Assembly (NCBI GenBank): GCA_028291265.1
Contig: JAQGIK010000068.1
Span: 1 to 54,788, forward strand
DNA length: 54,788 bases
From: Caulobacter sp.
GTDB taxonomy: Bacteria; Pseudomonadota; Alphaproteobacteria; Caulobacterales; Caulobacteraceae
Direction: 5' to 3'
Shown: positions 8,054-16,024 of the stretch, in pieces
Position numbering within the stretch: position 1 is the first letter of the stretch
Layout of the letters: every line of letters begins with the position of its first letter
Position numbers and translations under genes: made by a program
The notes under the pieces: generated by a model
Database searches by the model: none
Seen by the model: the letters and a program-made list of their open reading frames with translations, nothing else
Told to the model about the DNA's origin: nothing

Positions 8054-9397
8054 ATGGCTTTGGTCAAGGGTGGGGGCGGCAAACGACCCTCAAGGAAGAT
8101 GGCGGGGGCGCTGGGACGCGGCGCCTACAGGCTCGGCAAGGGCGCCGGCCGCGCGGCCGGCTGGACGGCGCGCCGCGATTGGCGGGCCATGCCGGGACAG
8201 GCGGCCGGCTATGCCCGGAGCCGGCCCTACGGCCTGCTGCCGTGGATCGCCCTGCTGGCGGCCGTCGGGCTATGGCCGAAGACTCCCAAGACCCTCGCGA
8301 CCGAACCCGAACCCGGCGGCAAGATCGTGCCGGGCGCCTCCGACCCGCGCCAGATGAGCAGCGCCGCCTTCGCCGCCGACCAGCCCGGCCGCGGCCGGGA
8401 GGCGGCCAAGCCGCGCCATATCCCCCTGCTCGGCTGGCGCGACATCGCCTGGCGGGTGGTCAGGGAGATCGGCCAGGACAAGCTGCCCTCCGTGGCCGGC
8501 GGGGTGACCTTCTACGCCCTCCTGGCCATCTTCCCGGCCATCGGGGCCTTCGTCTCGCTCTACGGCCTGTTCGCCGACGTGGCGACGGTGCGCGACCAGC
8601 TCAACGAGATGAGCGGCGTCTTCCCGGCCAGCGTCGTGCAGATCGTCGGCGACCAGATGCTGCGCATCGCCGGCACGCATGACGGCAAGCTGACGGTAGC
8701 CTTCGTGATCAGCCTGCTGGTCTCGGTATGGAGCGCCAACGCCGGCATGAAGGCGCTGTTCGAGGGGCTGAACGTCGCCTACGACGAGACCGAAAGCCGG
8801 CCCTTCTTCCGCCAGACCCTGATCAGCTACGGCTGCACCTTCGGGGCCCTGCTGTTCCTGGCGACCTCGGCGGGCCTGCTGGTGGCCCTGCCGATCGTGC
8901 TGTCGTTCCTGCGGCTGGACACGCTGTTCGGGCTGTGGATTCCGCTGCGCTGGCTGGTGGTGCTGGGCATGACGGCGCTGGCCTTCACCCTGCTCTACCG
9001 GATCGGCCCGTCGCGGGCGAAGGCCAGATGGCGGTGGCTGACCTGGGGGGCGGTGGTGGCTTCGGCCCTGTGGCTCGGCGGCTCGCTCGGCTTCTCCTGG
9101 TACGTCGGCAGCCTGGCCCACTACGACGCCACCTATGGCCCGCTGGGGGCGGTAATCGCCTTCATGATGTGGGTCTGGTTCTCGGTGATGACCATCCTGA
9201 TCGGCGCCGAACTGAACGCCGAGATCGAGCACCAGACGGCGAAGGACTCGACGACCGGCCCACCGGCCCCGATGGGCGCGCGCGGCGCGGCGATGGCCGA
9301 CACCGTCGGGGAGGCGCTGGATCTGAGCGAGGAGATCGCCGGCGGGGTCGGGACGGTGAAGGGTGTGTGGAAGGGCTTGGTGAAACGAGGGCGCTGA
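8054..9397 (+). CDS. YihY/BrkB family inner-membrane protein
   Basis: A 447-residue integral membrane protein of the YihY/BrkB family. About 115 cytoplasmic residues (very basic at first, containing one hydrophobic stretch PWIALLAAVGLW) precede the YihY core. The core has the signature KLPSVAGGVTFYALLAIFP followed by five further hydrophobic segments, and a polar tail. Homologues are sometimes annotated as ribonuclease BN, which is known to be wrong; the function is not settled. The ATG at 8054 has GGAG about 7 bases upstream; an upstream TTG is less likely. It converges on prfA. Confidence 0.85.
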   Translation: MALVKGGGGKRPSRKMAGALGRGAYRLGKGAGRAAGWTARRDWRAMPGQAAGYARSRPYGLLPWIALLAAVGLWPKTPKTLATEPEPGGKIVPGASDPRQMSSAAFAADQPGRGREAAKPRHIPLLGWRDIAWRVVREIGQDKLPSVAGGVTFYALLAIFPAIGAFVSLYGLFADVATVRDQLNEMSGVFPASVVQIVGDQMLRIAGTHDGKLTVAFVISLLVSVWSANAGMKALFEGLNVAYDETESRPFFRQTLISYGCTFGALLFLATSAGLLVALPIVLSFLRLDTLFGLWIPLRWLVVLGMTALAFTLLYRIGPSRAKARWRWLTWGAVVASALWLGGSLGFSWYVGSLAHYDATYGPLGAVIAFMMWVWFSVMTILIGAELNAEIEHQTAKDSTTGPPAPMGARGAAMADTVGEALDLSEEIAGGVGTVKGVWKGLVKRGR

Positions 9398-9398
9398 T

Positions 9399-9440
9399 CC
9401 TCCCTCCCCTTTATGGGGAGGGAGGGCGCGTCAGCGCCCC
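9399..9440. terminator. Hairpin between convergent genes (family A unit)
   Basis: CTCCCTCCCC and GGGGAGGGAG pair around a TTTAT loop, followed by a second small hairpin (GGGCGC/GCGCCC). It starts one base after the yihY-type stop and ends 11 bases before the prfA stop, so it can serve both strands. The sequence is the same as the outer arm of the large family A elements. Confidence 0.65.
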
Positions 9441-9451
9441 ATCGCCGGCCC

Positions 9452-10555
9452 CTACGCCTCTTCCAGCGCCGACAGCCGCGCCGCCTGGTCCTCGGCGATC
9501 AGCGGCTTGATCACGTCGTCCAGCGCATCCCCTGGCATGATGCGCTCCAGGTTGTAGAGGGTCAGGTTTATGCGGTGGTCGGTGACCCGGCCCTGCGGGA
9601 AGTTGTAGGTGCGGATGCGTTCGGAGCGGTCGCCCGACCCGACCTGGCTCTTGCGGGCCTCGGAGCGGGCGTCGTCGAGGGCCGTGCGCTGCAGGTCGTA
9701 GAGCCGGGCTTTGAGGTTCTTCATCGCCTTGCGGCGGTTCTCGTGCTGGCTCTTTTCCGAACTCGTCACCACGACGCCGGTCGGCAGGTGGGTGATGCGC
9801 ACGGCCGAGTCGGTCTTGTTGACGTGCTGGCCGCCGGCTCCGGACGACCGATAGGTGTCGATCCGCAGGTCGCTGTCGTTGATCTCGATCTCGACGTCCT
9901 CGGCCTCGGGCAGCACCGCCACCGTCGCCGCCGAGGTGTGGATGCGGCCCTGGCTCTCGGTGGCCGGCACCCGCTGCACCCTGTGCACGCCGCTCTCGAA
10001 CTTCAGCCGGCCGAACACGCCGTCGCCGGTCACCGAGGCGATGATTTCCTTGTAGCCGCCCATCTCGCCCTCGGAGATGCTGTCGACCTCGACCTTCCAG
10101 CCCTGCAGCTGGGCGTAGCGGGCGTACATGCGGAACAGGTCGCCGGCGAACAGGGCGGCCTCGTCGCCGCCGGTGCCGGCGCGGATTTCGAGGATGGCGC
10201 TGGCGTTCTCGTCCTTGTCCTTGGGAGCCAGCATCAGGGCCAAGGCGTGTTCCATGTCCGGCAGGCTGTCCTGCAGGCGTTCGAGCTCGTCGCGGGCCAG
10301 TTCGGAGATGTCCGGGTCCGGATCGGCGGCCATGGTCTCCAGTTCCGGCAGTTCGGCCCGCACCTTTTCCAGCCCGGCCACGGCGTCGGCCACCGGCTTC
10401 AGTTCGGCGTGCTCCTTCGACAGCCTGACGATCTCGGGGCCTTCCGTGGCCGCGCCCATGCGCGCTTCCACTTCGCGGAAACGGTCGAGCACCTGGTCGA
10501 GGCGGGCCTGGGGAAGACGCAAGGGGGATAAACTTTCGTAGCAGCGGGGCCGCAT
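9452..10555 (-). CDS. prfA: Peptide chain release factor 1
   Basis: RF1 recognises UAA and UAG in the ribosomal A site and triggers peptidyl-tRNA hydrolysis. In the 367-residue frame the tripeptide anticodon PAT is at 197-199 ([13 protein letters not shown]), typical of RF1 and not RF2, and the universal GGQ is at 241-243. Most RF1 proteins are about 355-360 residues and begin near [10 protein letters not shown]; here that point coincides with a TTG at 10522, so the true start may be 11 codons inside the ATG chosen. It is the substrate of PrmC encoded nearby. Confidence 0.95.
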   Translation of the reverse strand: MRPRCYESLSPLRLPQARLDQVLDRFREVEARMGAATEGPEIVRLSKEHAELKPVADAVAGLEKVRAELPELETMAADPDPDISELARDELERLQDSLPDMEHALALMLAPKDKDENASAILEIRAGTGGDEAALFAGDLFRMYARYAQLQGWKVEVDSISEGEMGGYKEIIASVTGDGVFGRLKFESGVHRVQRVPATESQGRIHTSAATVAVLPEAEDVEIEINDSDLRIDTYRSSGAGGQHVNKTDSAVRITHLPTGVVVTSSEKSQHENRRKAMKNLKARLYDLQRTALDDARSEARKSQVGSGDRSERIRTYNFPQGRVTDHRINLTLYNLERIMPGDALDDVIKPLIAEDQAARLSALEEA

Positions 10556-10617
10556 CCTCTACTCTTCTCGCCCCCGGAGCGGCAATCCTCTTGCCAAAAT
10601 CGCCCCCGTAAGGTTCG

Positions 10618-10625
10618 TTAACCAT
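10618..10625 (+). promoter_or_regulatory. Possible CtrA half-site
   Basis: TTAACCAT is an exact match to the half-site reported for the cell-cycle regulator CtrA in Caulobacter. It lies in the 134-base divergent gap between prfA and the Cys/His protein gene. A second half at the usual 7-base spacing (TTAA) is not present, so support is weak. Confidence 0.3.
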
Positions 10626-10648
10626 AGTTATCGGGGGTTACTGTGGGC

Positions 10649-10693
10649 ATGAGTGGGGTGAACACCATGAAACGTGGGGGTTTGGGGTCGTGA
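10649..10693 (+). CDS. Possible 14-codon leader ORF
   Basis: ATG AGT GGG GTG opens a 14-residue frame (MSGVNTMKRGGLGS) whose TGA overlaps the GTG start of the next gene in a GTGA arrangement. This geometry would couple its translation to the downstream gene. It is short enough to be chance and has no recognised homologue. Confidence 0.3.
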   Translation: MSGVNTMKRGGLGS

Positions 10694-11649
10694 GCGACGC
10701 GCCGCGCTGCTCCCTCGACAGCCGTTACGAGCGGGAAGGTTCGGGCCACGAAGGCCACGGGACCCATCCGCATGCCCCGGCCTCCGTGCCCGCGCCCTAT
10801 GTCGGCCAGCATGCCGTTTCGGTCGGCCTGCCCGGCTCGCCCGGCCAGGTCTTCACCGCCCCCATGTCCAGCGTCACCGGGACCGGCGCCAACGTCTTCA
10901 CCGGTGTCACCACCCCCGTCATGGTCCACCAGCCGATGATCGGCGTGCCCCCCCTTATCGGTGTGCCTATGGGCGGCATCACCGTGATCAACAATCCGCC
11001 GGCCGCCGGCAGCCCCTGCCCCGTCTGCGGCAAGCCGCTGGGCGACCAAGCCTCGCAGAAGGGTCATGACCACGGCCCGCCGGCCTCGCCGCGCTTCAGC
11101 AAGGCCACGCCGGAAGTGTTCCGCGACGGCTTCAAGCCGCTGTGGGACGCCGCCCAGGCCGACCAGGCCGCCTATGTCGTGGTCTCGGGCTGCAACAAGC
11201 TGATGAACGTCCTGCTCAAGGAGCTGGAGATCAAGGCCAAGGCCGACAAGTCGGACGACGACAGGCCGAGGTCCGGCGGCGGCGGCGGTCTCTTCGGTTG
11301 GGGCAAGAAGGAAGAGAAGAAGCCGACCTTCGCCGAGCGGATCGAGAAGCTGCAGAAGAAGGGCTACCTTCTGAAGAGCACCGTCTATGCGGCCAGGGAA
11401 TCGGGCATGACCGCGGTGCTGACCGAGAAGATCGACGCCTCGGCGGTGACCGGCGAGATGGCCAAGCGCTATGTGCAGCTCTTGTGGCAGGTGGCCGACC
11501 AGGGCTTCGAACAGCCGGGCTGGAGCCAGGACGGCCTGTTCCCGAAGGCCGTGGCCGGCCCGGCCGACCCGCACGCGCACCATGCGCCGGCCCCGCAGGC
11601 GGCGCACGCCGGCGGCGGGCATCTGGCGGCGCCTGAGTCGCACCACTAG
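10690..11649 (+). CDS. Unrecognised Cys/His-containing protein
   Basis: A 319-residue protein of no family I recognise. Residues 1-110 are Pro/Gly/Val-rich and probably extended, with His-rich beginnings (HEGHGTHPHAP). A single CPVCGKPLGD knuckle sits near residue 115, followed by KGHDHG; together they could bind zinc. The middle (about 140-270) is helical, with a Gly run then GWGKKEEKKPTFAERIEKLQKKG and a conserved-looking segment ending RYVQLLWQVADQGFEQPGW. The last 25 residues are again His/Ala/Pro-rich. No signal peptide or membrane segment. GTG is the start, next to a short overlapping leader frame. Codon use looks like its neighbours. Confidence 0.7.
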   Translation: MSDAPRCSLDSRYEREGSGHEGHGTHPHAPASVPAPYVGQHAVSVGLPGSPGQVFTAPMSSVTGTGANVFTGVTTPVMVHQPMIGVPPLIGVPMGGITVINNPPAAGSPCPVCGKPLGDQASQKGHDHGPPASPRFSKATPEVFRDGFKPLWDAAQADQAAYVVVSGCNKLMNVLLKELEIKAKADKSDDDRPRSGGGGGLFGWGKKEEKKPTFAERIEKLQKKGYLLKSTVYAARESGMTAVLTEKIDASAVTGEMAKRYVQLLWQVADQGFEQPGWSQDGLFPKAVAGPADPHAHHAPAPQAAHAGGGHLAAPESHH

Positions 11650-11723
11650 CCTCACCGAGGTTTTCTGATTCCGCATCCGGCGGCCGCGCCGCTAGGCTCC
11701 CCCAAAACCAGAGGGAGCCCGCC

Positions 11724-12686
11724 ATGAAAGCCGCCGTCTATTACGAGAACGGTCCGCCGTCCGTCCTGAAGTACGAGGACGTCGCCGATCCCGTCTGCCA
11801 TCCCAAGGGCGTGGTCATCCGCGTCGAGGCGATCAGCATCGAGGGCGGCGACACCCTCAACCGCTTCGGCGGGGCGCTGGTGAACCACCCCCATGTCGTC
11901 GGCTACCAGGCGGCCGGCGAGATCGTCGAGATCGGGGCCGAGGTCAGCCACCTGCGGCTCGGCCAGAAGGTGGCCACCGTCGACGGTTTCGGCAGCCATG
12001 CCGAGTTGCGGGCCGTGCCGGCCCGCAACTGCTGGGTCATCCCGGACGGCTTCGATGTGAAGCAGGCCTCGGCCATCCCGGTCACCTTCGGCACCGCCCA
12101 CGACTGCCTGTTCGAGTTCGGCCGCCTGAAGGCCGGCGAGACCGTGCTGGTCCAGGCGGGAGCCAGCGGCGTCGGCCTGGCGGCCATCCAGCTGGCCAAG
12201 CGGGCCGGTGCACGGGTCCTGGCCACGGCCTCGAGCGACGCGCGGCTGGAGAAGCTGAAGGCCTGGGGCCTCGATCACGGCATCAACTACCAGGCCGAAA
12301 GCGTGCCCGAGGCGGTGATGCGGCTGACCGACAAGAAGGGCGTCAACCTGGTGGTCGACAGCGTCGGCGGCGCGACCCTGAAGGGCTCGCTGGCCAGCCT
12401 CGGCTACCGCGGCCGGGTGTCGATGGTCGGCAACGCCGGGCGCGAACCGATGGTCGTCGACGTCGGCGGGCTGATGGGCGGCAACCGCTCCCTGAGCGGC
12501 GTCTTCCTCGGCGCCGAGATCATGACCGACCGCGCCCACGACATGATCCAGACCCTGATCGAGGACTGCGCCAGGGGCGAGCTGTCGGTGGTCATCGATA
12601 AGGTCTTCCCGCTGTCGGATGCGGCGGGCGCGCACGCCTATATCGAAAGCCGGAAGGCGGTCGGCCGGGTGGTGATGGTCCCGTAG
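11724..12686 (+). CDS. Zinc-type alcohol dehydrogenase/quinone oxidoreductase
   Basis: A 320-residue MDR-superfamily NAD(P)H-dependent oxidoreductase of the quinone-reductase branch. The N-terminal GroES-like domain begins with MKAAVYYENGPPSVLKYEDV, and the Rossmann domain carries VLVQAGASGVGLAAIQLAK, the AxxGxxG nucleotide loop of zeta-crystallin-like enzymes. No structural-zinc Cys cluster is visible, consistent with zinc-free quinone oxidoreductases. AGGGAG lies just upstream of the ATG. The preferred acceptor is not predictable. It appears monocistronic, ending at a palindromic repeat. Confidence 0.87.
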   Translation: MKAAVYYENGPPSVLKYEDVADPVCHPKGVVIRVEAISIEGGDTLNRFGGALVNHPHVVGYQAAGEIVEIGAEVSHLRLGQKVATVDGFGSHAELRAVPARNCWVIPDGFDVKQASAIPVTFGTAHDCLFEFGRLKAGETVLVQAGASGVGLAAIQLAKRAGARVLATASSDARLEKLKAWGLDHGINYQAESVPEAVMRLTDKKGVNLVVDSVGGATLKGSLASLGYRGRVSMVGNAGREPMVVDVGGLMGGNRSLSGVFLGAEIMTDRAHDMIQTLIEDCARGELSVVIDKVFPLSDAAGAHAYIESRKAVGRVVMVP

Positions 12687-12806
12687 GTGCGCGCTTCGAC
12701 ACGCGGCCTACGGCCGCTGCTCAGCATGACTGACTTTGGTTGGATCCATCCAGGCCAGTCATCCTGAGCAGCCCGCGCAGCGGGCGTGTCGAAGGACGCA
12801 ACGACC
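12687..12806. repeat. Palindromic intergenic element, family B copy 1
   Basis: A 120-base element with inverted ends: GCTTCGACACGC at the left and GCGTGTCGAAGGACGC at the right, each followed inward by GCTGCTCAGCATGACTG or its complement-like CAGTCATCCTGAGCAG. A second copy with the same ends is at 20704-20821. It resembles REP-like palindromes common in Caulobacterales and Sphingomonadales. Confidence 0.8.
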
Positions 12807-12861
12807 TTGACCGCCGCTGCGTAACCGGTGGCGGCATCCGCAAAAGCCAAGGGGAACCGCC

Positions 12862-14007
12862 ATGACCGCGCCGACGCCGTTCGAAGTCACCTGGGACGAA
12901 GCCGCCGTCGCCGACGTCCTGCGTCGGGTTCGTGAGTATCCCTTCCCCGTCGCCCCCATCGAGGGCGGCTGGGGCTGCGGGACCGACCCCCAGTTCCTGC
13001 GAGACCTCTGCGCCCACTGGACGGATGGCTACGACTGGCGCGCGGCGGTGGCCGAGCTCAACCGCTTCCCGCAGTTCACCGCCAGGGTCGAGGACTTCGA
13101 CATCCACTTCGTCCACCTCGTCGGCGAGGCCGGCGGCAAGCGGCCGTTGCTGCTGACCCATGGCTGGCCGGGTAGCCACTACGAGTTCTGGGGAGCGGCC
13201 GAGCGGCTGGCCTTCCCCTCGCGGTTCGGCGGCAACCCTGCGGACGCCTTCGACCTGGTCATCCCCTCGCTCCCCGGTTTCGGCTTCTCCTCGAAGCCGG
13301 CGCGGCCCTTCGGCCAGCGCTCCACCGCGCGGCTGTTCAACAAGCTCATGACCGAGGTGCTCGGTTACTCTGGGTACCTCGCCCAGGGCGGCGACTGGGG
13401 CGCCCTGGTCACCAGCTGGCTCGGCCACGACCACGGCGCGAACGCCAAAGCCATCCACCTCAACATGATCGGCCTGCGCCCGGCCGGCTCGCCCCAGAGC
13501 CAGGACGAAATCGACTGGATCACCCGCACCGGTGCGGCCGGCGACATGATGGGGGCCTACCTGCGCCTGCAGGTCTCCAAACCCCAATCGGTGGCCTGGC
13601 TCGGGGCCGGCAACCCGGTCGGCCAGGCGGCCTGGATCGTCGAGCGCTTCCACGACTGGGCCGACCTGCGGACCAGGGCCTTCACCGACGTCTTCAGCCT
13701 CGACCAGCTGATCACCAACGTCATGATCTACGTCATGACCGGCAGCTTCACGACCGGGGCCTGGTACTACCGCGCCCTGATCGAGGAAGGCGGCATCGTC
13801 CTGGCCGAAGGGACCCGTTGCGAAACCCCCACCGCCTTCGCCAACTTCCCCGGCGAGGCCCTCTACTCGGCCCCGCCCCAGAGCTGGGCCGGCCGCGCCT
13901 ACAACATCGTCCGCTGGCAGGACATGCCGAGAGGCGGCCACTTCGCGGCGATGGAAGAGCCGGAGCTGTTTGTGGACGAGGTGAGGGCCTGGGCGCACGC
14001 CCTCTAG
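12862..14007 (+). CDS. Epoxide hydrolase (EHN-type)
   Basis: A 381-residue alpha/beta-hydrolase with an N-terminal EHN domain (about 1-105), the layout of microsomal-type epoxide hydrolases. The oxyanion motif HGWPG is at 100-104, the nucleophile Asp178 is in GGDWGALV, and the C-terminal catalytic His is in MPRGGHFAAMEEP. These convert epoxides to vicinal diols; the physiological substrate is not evident. No export signal. AGGGGAA precedes the ATG. The stop overlaps by 4 bases with the stop of the convergent gene. Confidence 0.9.
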   Translation: MTAPTPFEVTWDEAAVADVLRRVREYPFPVAPIEGGWGCGTDPQFLRDLCAHWTDGYDWRAAVAELNRFPQFTARVEDFDIHFVHLVGEAGGKRPLLLTHGWPGSHYEFWGAAERLAFPSRFGGNPADAFDLVIPSLPGFGFSSKPARPFGQRSTARLFNKLMTEVLGYSGYLAQGGDWGALVTSWLGHDHGANAKAIHLNMIGLRPAGSPQSQDEIDWITRTGAAGDMMGAYLRLQVSKPQSVAWLGAGNPVGQAAWIVERFHDWADLRTRAFTDVFSLDQLITNVMIYVMTGSFTTGAWYYRALIEEGGIVLAEGTRCETPTAFANFPGEALYSAPPQSWAGRAYNIVRWQDMPRGGHFAAMEEPELFVDEVRAWAHAL

Positions 14008-14420
14008 AACAGCGGCGACAAATCCGGCTCGACCCAACTTCTTCGGGCCTCGACGCTGAGCAGCCGCTCGCGCGTCCAATGCTTCAACAGCCAGTCGCTG
14101 CGGCCGTGGCTGTCGAGCAGCCGATGCAGCACCTCGACTGGTGAGCCGCCTTCAGCCACAGCGGCGCGGACCGCGTGAAGCGAGGCTTGCGTGATCGTCT
14201 CGTGATAGCCGCCAGTCTCGGTGTTCGGCGTGTCGGTGGCTTCGTTGTAGGCGCGGATCAGGCCCGGCAGGTCGTGCTCGGGGACCAGGTCCGGCCGCCG
14301 CATGACGATCCAGACGGCGCAGGCGAAGTGGGCGGCGTGGGTCCAGGCCGGTTTGGGCAAGGTTTTGGCGATGACGCCGGCGGCGATGGCGGCGAGGTCG
14401 GCGTCGGTGGTGAAGGTCAT
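14004..14420 (-). CDS. Conserved HxxH protein of unknown function
   Basis: A 138-residue soluble protein that I cannot name. Conserved-looking blocks are PAWTHAAHF (His28, His31), AYNEATDTPNTETGGYHETIT (His73, Glu74) and WTRERLLSVEARRSWVEPDL. The HxxH plus HE pattern could form a metal site, as in small helical-bundle proteins, but no activity is proposed. AGGAG lies about 7 bases upstream of the ATG. A strong intrinsic terminator stands 31 bases before the start, suggesting attenuation of its expression (see 14451-14480 and 14513-14599). Its stop overlaps that of the epoxide hydrolase gene. Confidence 0.75.
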   Translation of the reverse strand: MTFTTDADLAAIAAGVIAKTLPKPAWTHAAHFACAVWIVMRRPDLVPEHDLPGLIRAYNEATDTPNTETGGYHETITQASLHAVRAAVAEGGSPVEVLHRLLDSHGRSDWLLKHWTRERLLSVEARRSWVEPDLSPLF

Positions 14421-14450
14421 GGGTCGGCTCCTGTGAGTTGGCGGAGCCGC

Positions 14451-14480
14451 AAAAGCAAAACCCCGCCGGTGGGCGGGGTT
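14451..14480 (-). terminator. Intrinsic terminator in leader (attenuator candidate)
   Basis: On the minus strand AACCCCGCC and GGCGGGGTT pair around CACC and are followed by TTTTGCTTTT. The U-rich tail is only on this strand. No gene ends here on the minus strand apart from the 28-codon leader ORF, so the terminator sits between a promoter and the gene at 14420. Confidence 0.75.
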
Positions 14481-14512
14481 GCGAAGGCGGTCGGGCCGGC
14501 GGTGCGCCGGGC

Positions 14513-14599
14513 TTAAGTCCCGATCCGGCCGGCCGCAACGGCCGCCAGTCTGTGCGACTGGCGTTGCTGCCGGGCAGTGCGGATGGGCGAAACGACCAT
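14513..14599 (-). CDS. Putative 28-residue leader peptide
   Basis: A short frame, MVVSPIRTARQQRQSHRLAA then VAAGRIGT, on the minus strand. Its ATG lies exactly where transcription would start from a TTGACG-N17-TATCTG promoter, so it would be leaderless. Its coding region contains an internal inverted repeat (GCCAGTC/GACTGGC, outer CAAC/GTTG), and it ends 33 bases before the terminator stem. The arrangement fits ribosome-mediated attenuation. It has five Arg and three Gln codons but no long run of one amino acid, so the sensed signal is unclear. Confidence 0.45.
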   Translation of the reverse strand: MVVSPIRTARQQRQSHRLAAVAAGRIGT

Positions 14600-14605
14600 G
14601 GCGGC

Positions 14606-14634
14606 CAGATAGCGGCGATCTCTCGAACCGTCAA
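14606..14634 (-). promoter_or_regulatory. Promoter for leader ORF
   Basis: TTGACG, a 17-base spacer and TATCTG, with GCCGCC between the -10 and the ATG at 14599. The extended -10 GCTATCTG is close to the GCTANAWC form of the Caulobacter housekeeping promoter. Confidence 0.5.
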
Positions 14635-14649
14635 ACCGTTCCACCCCAT

Positions 14650-14678
14650 TTGACAACTTTATTTTTCTATTGTTACCT
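14650..14678 (+). promoter_or_regulatory. Promoter for arsR-type gene
   Basis: A perfect TTGACA, then 17 bases and a weak TTACCT. As on the opposite strand, GCCGCC and then ATG (14685) follow, so this transcript would also be leaderless. The two promoters are divergent and only about 15 bases apart at their -35 boxes, so one regulator could act on both. Confidence 0.45.
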
Positions 14679-14684
14679 GCCGCC

Positions 14685-15275
14685 ATGACCGCCCCCATGG
14701 CCCTGCTCGACGACGCCGACCGCGTGAGGACCGCCCTCTCGCCGATCCGCCGTCGGCTGCTGACCGAGCTGCAGACTCCGGGCTCGGCGACCAGCCTGGC
14801 GGCGACGCTGGACATGCCCCGCCAGAAGGTCGGCTACCATCTCAAGGCGCTGGAGGAGGCCGGCCTCGTCCAACTGGTCGAGGAGCGCCAACGCCGGGGT
14901 TTCACCGAGCGGCTGTTCACCGCCAGCGCCGACGCCTACGTGGTCGACCCGGACCTGCTGGCCGGCCCGGCCCCGGAGGTGCTGACCCAGGATCGCTACG
15001 CCGCCGACCACCTGATCCGCACCGCCTCGGAGACCGTGCGCGAGGTCGGCCGCATGCGCCAGACGGCCGACGCCGAAGGCCGACGCCTGCTGACCTTCAC
15101 CCTCGACGCCGAGATCGCCTTCGCCGCGCCCGGCGACATCGCCCGTTTCGCCGAGCGCCTGACCGAGGCGCTCGCCACCCTGGTCGCCGAGTTCGACACC
15201 GCCGGCGGCAAGCCTTATCGCCTGATCGCCGCCACCCATCCCGCCAAGGGTTCAAAGCTGAGGAGCCATCCATGA
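14685..15275 (+). CDS. ArsR-family winged-helix regulator
   Basis: A 196-residue DNA-binding protein. The winged helix-turn-helix spans about residues 12-85, with SPIRRRLLTELQ, SLAATLDMPRQKVGYHLKAL as recognition region, and LVEERQRRGFTERLF as wing. The C-terminal half is longer than in metal-sensing ArsR proteins and lacks the CVC metal motif, so the signal is probably not arsenite. The gene overlaps the following SRPBCC gene by 4 bases; ArsR plus SRPBCC/Aha1 pairs are common. The ATG at 14685 is chosen because of the promoter spacing; a second in-frame ATG is 4 codons on. Confidence 0.85.
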   Translation: MTAPMALLDDADRVRTALSPIRRRLLTELQTPGSATSLAATLDMPRQKVGYHLKALEEAGLVQLVEERQRRGFTERLFTASADAYVVDPDLLAGPAPEVLTQDRYAADHLIRTASETVREVGRMRQTADAEGRRLLTFTLDAEIAFAAPGDIARFAERLTEALATLVAEFDTAGGKPYRLIAATHPAKGSKLRSHP

Positions 15276-16024
15276 CCACGAGCGACACCGGGGACCGCGT
15301 CCTCATCGACCTGACCATCGCCGCCCCGGTCGAGACCGTCTGGCAGGCCCTGCGCGACCCGGCCAAGGCTGTCCGCTGGTTCGGCTGGGAGTCCGAGAGC
15401 CTGGCCGACGAGGTCGACTACATCCTGATCAAGGAAGCCATGGTCGACGAGGCCGCCCGCACCATCGCCTTCGAATACAAGGGGACGACGGACCGGTTCG
15501 AGCTGAGCGCCGACGGGGCCGGCAGCCGCCTGCGGGTGGTGCGCTCCGCGCCGGCCGACGCCGAGCCCTGGGCCGACATCTACCAGGACATGGTCGAGGG
15601 CTGGATCATGTTCGTCCAGCAGCTGAAGTTCGGGCTGGAGGGGCATGACCTCGCCCCCCGCCGGACCCTGTGGCTGTCGCTGCCCAAGGGCGAGCGCGAG
15701 GGTCAGCGTCCGCTGGCGGCGCTGGGCCTGGCCGACCTCACCGGCGGCAAGGTCGGCGATACGGTCGGCCGGACGTTGCCGACCGGCGACACGGTGGCCG
15801 GCAAGCTCTGGCACGTCTCGCCGCACCAGGTGTCGATGACCGTCGACGGCTGGGACGGCCTGCTCAACGTCCACGACGCCGGCGGCTGGACCGGCGGCGG
15901 CGGGCATGGACCGGGCATGGTGATGATCACCAGCTACGGGCTGGACGACGCGGCGTTCGCCGAGCTCGAGGGCCGTTGGAAGGGCTGGTGGGACACCTCG
16001 TTCCCTGCCCCGGAAGCTCCGTAA
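15272..16024 (+). CDS. SRPBCC/AHSA1-like protein
   Basis: A 250-residue START-like protein. The first domain (about 1-130) opens with IDLTIAAPVETVWQALRDPAKAVRWFG, the standard start of the activator-of-Hsp90-homologue (AHSA1) family, and ends with WIMFVQQLKFGLEG. Residues 131-250 form a second, probably related half with VAGKLWHVSPHQVSMTVDGW. Such proteins bind hydrophobic ligands in a deep cavity; in bacteria the role is generally unknown. It is coupled to the ArsR-type regulator by an ATGA overlap, so the two probably act together. Confidence 0.82.
   Translation: MTTSDTGDRVLIDLTIAAPVETVWQALRDPAKAVRWFGWESESLADEVDYILIKEAMVDEAARTIAFEYKGTTDRFELSADGAGSRLRVVRSAPADAEPWADIYQDMVEGWIMFVQQLKFGLEGHDLAPRRTLWLSLPKGEREGQRPLAALGLADLTGGKVGDTVGRTLPTGDTVAGKLWHVSPHQVSMTVDGWDGLLNVHDAGGWTGGGGHGPGMVMITSYGLDDAAFAELEGRWKGWWDTSFPAPEAP

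Noticed and set aside
12721..14079. 452-codon frame opposite the epoxide hydrolase
   Set aside because: Shadow of the epoxide hydrolase, and it runs into a palindromic repeat at its 3-prime end.
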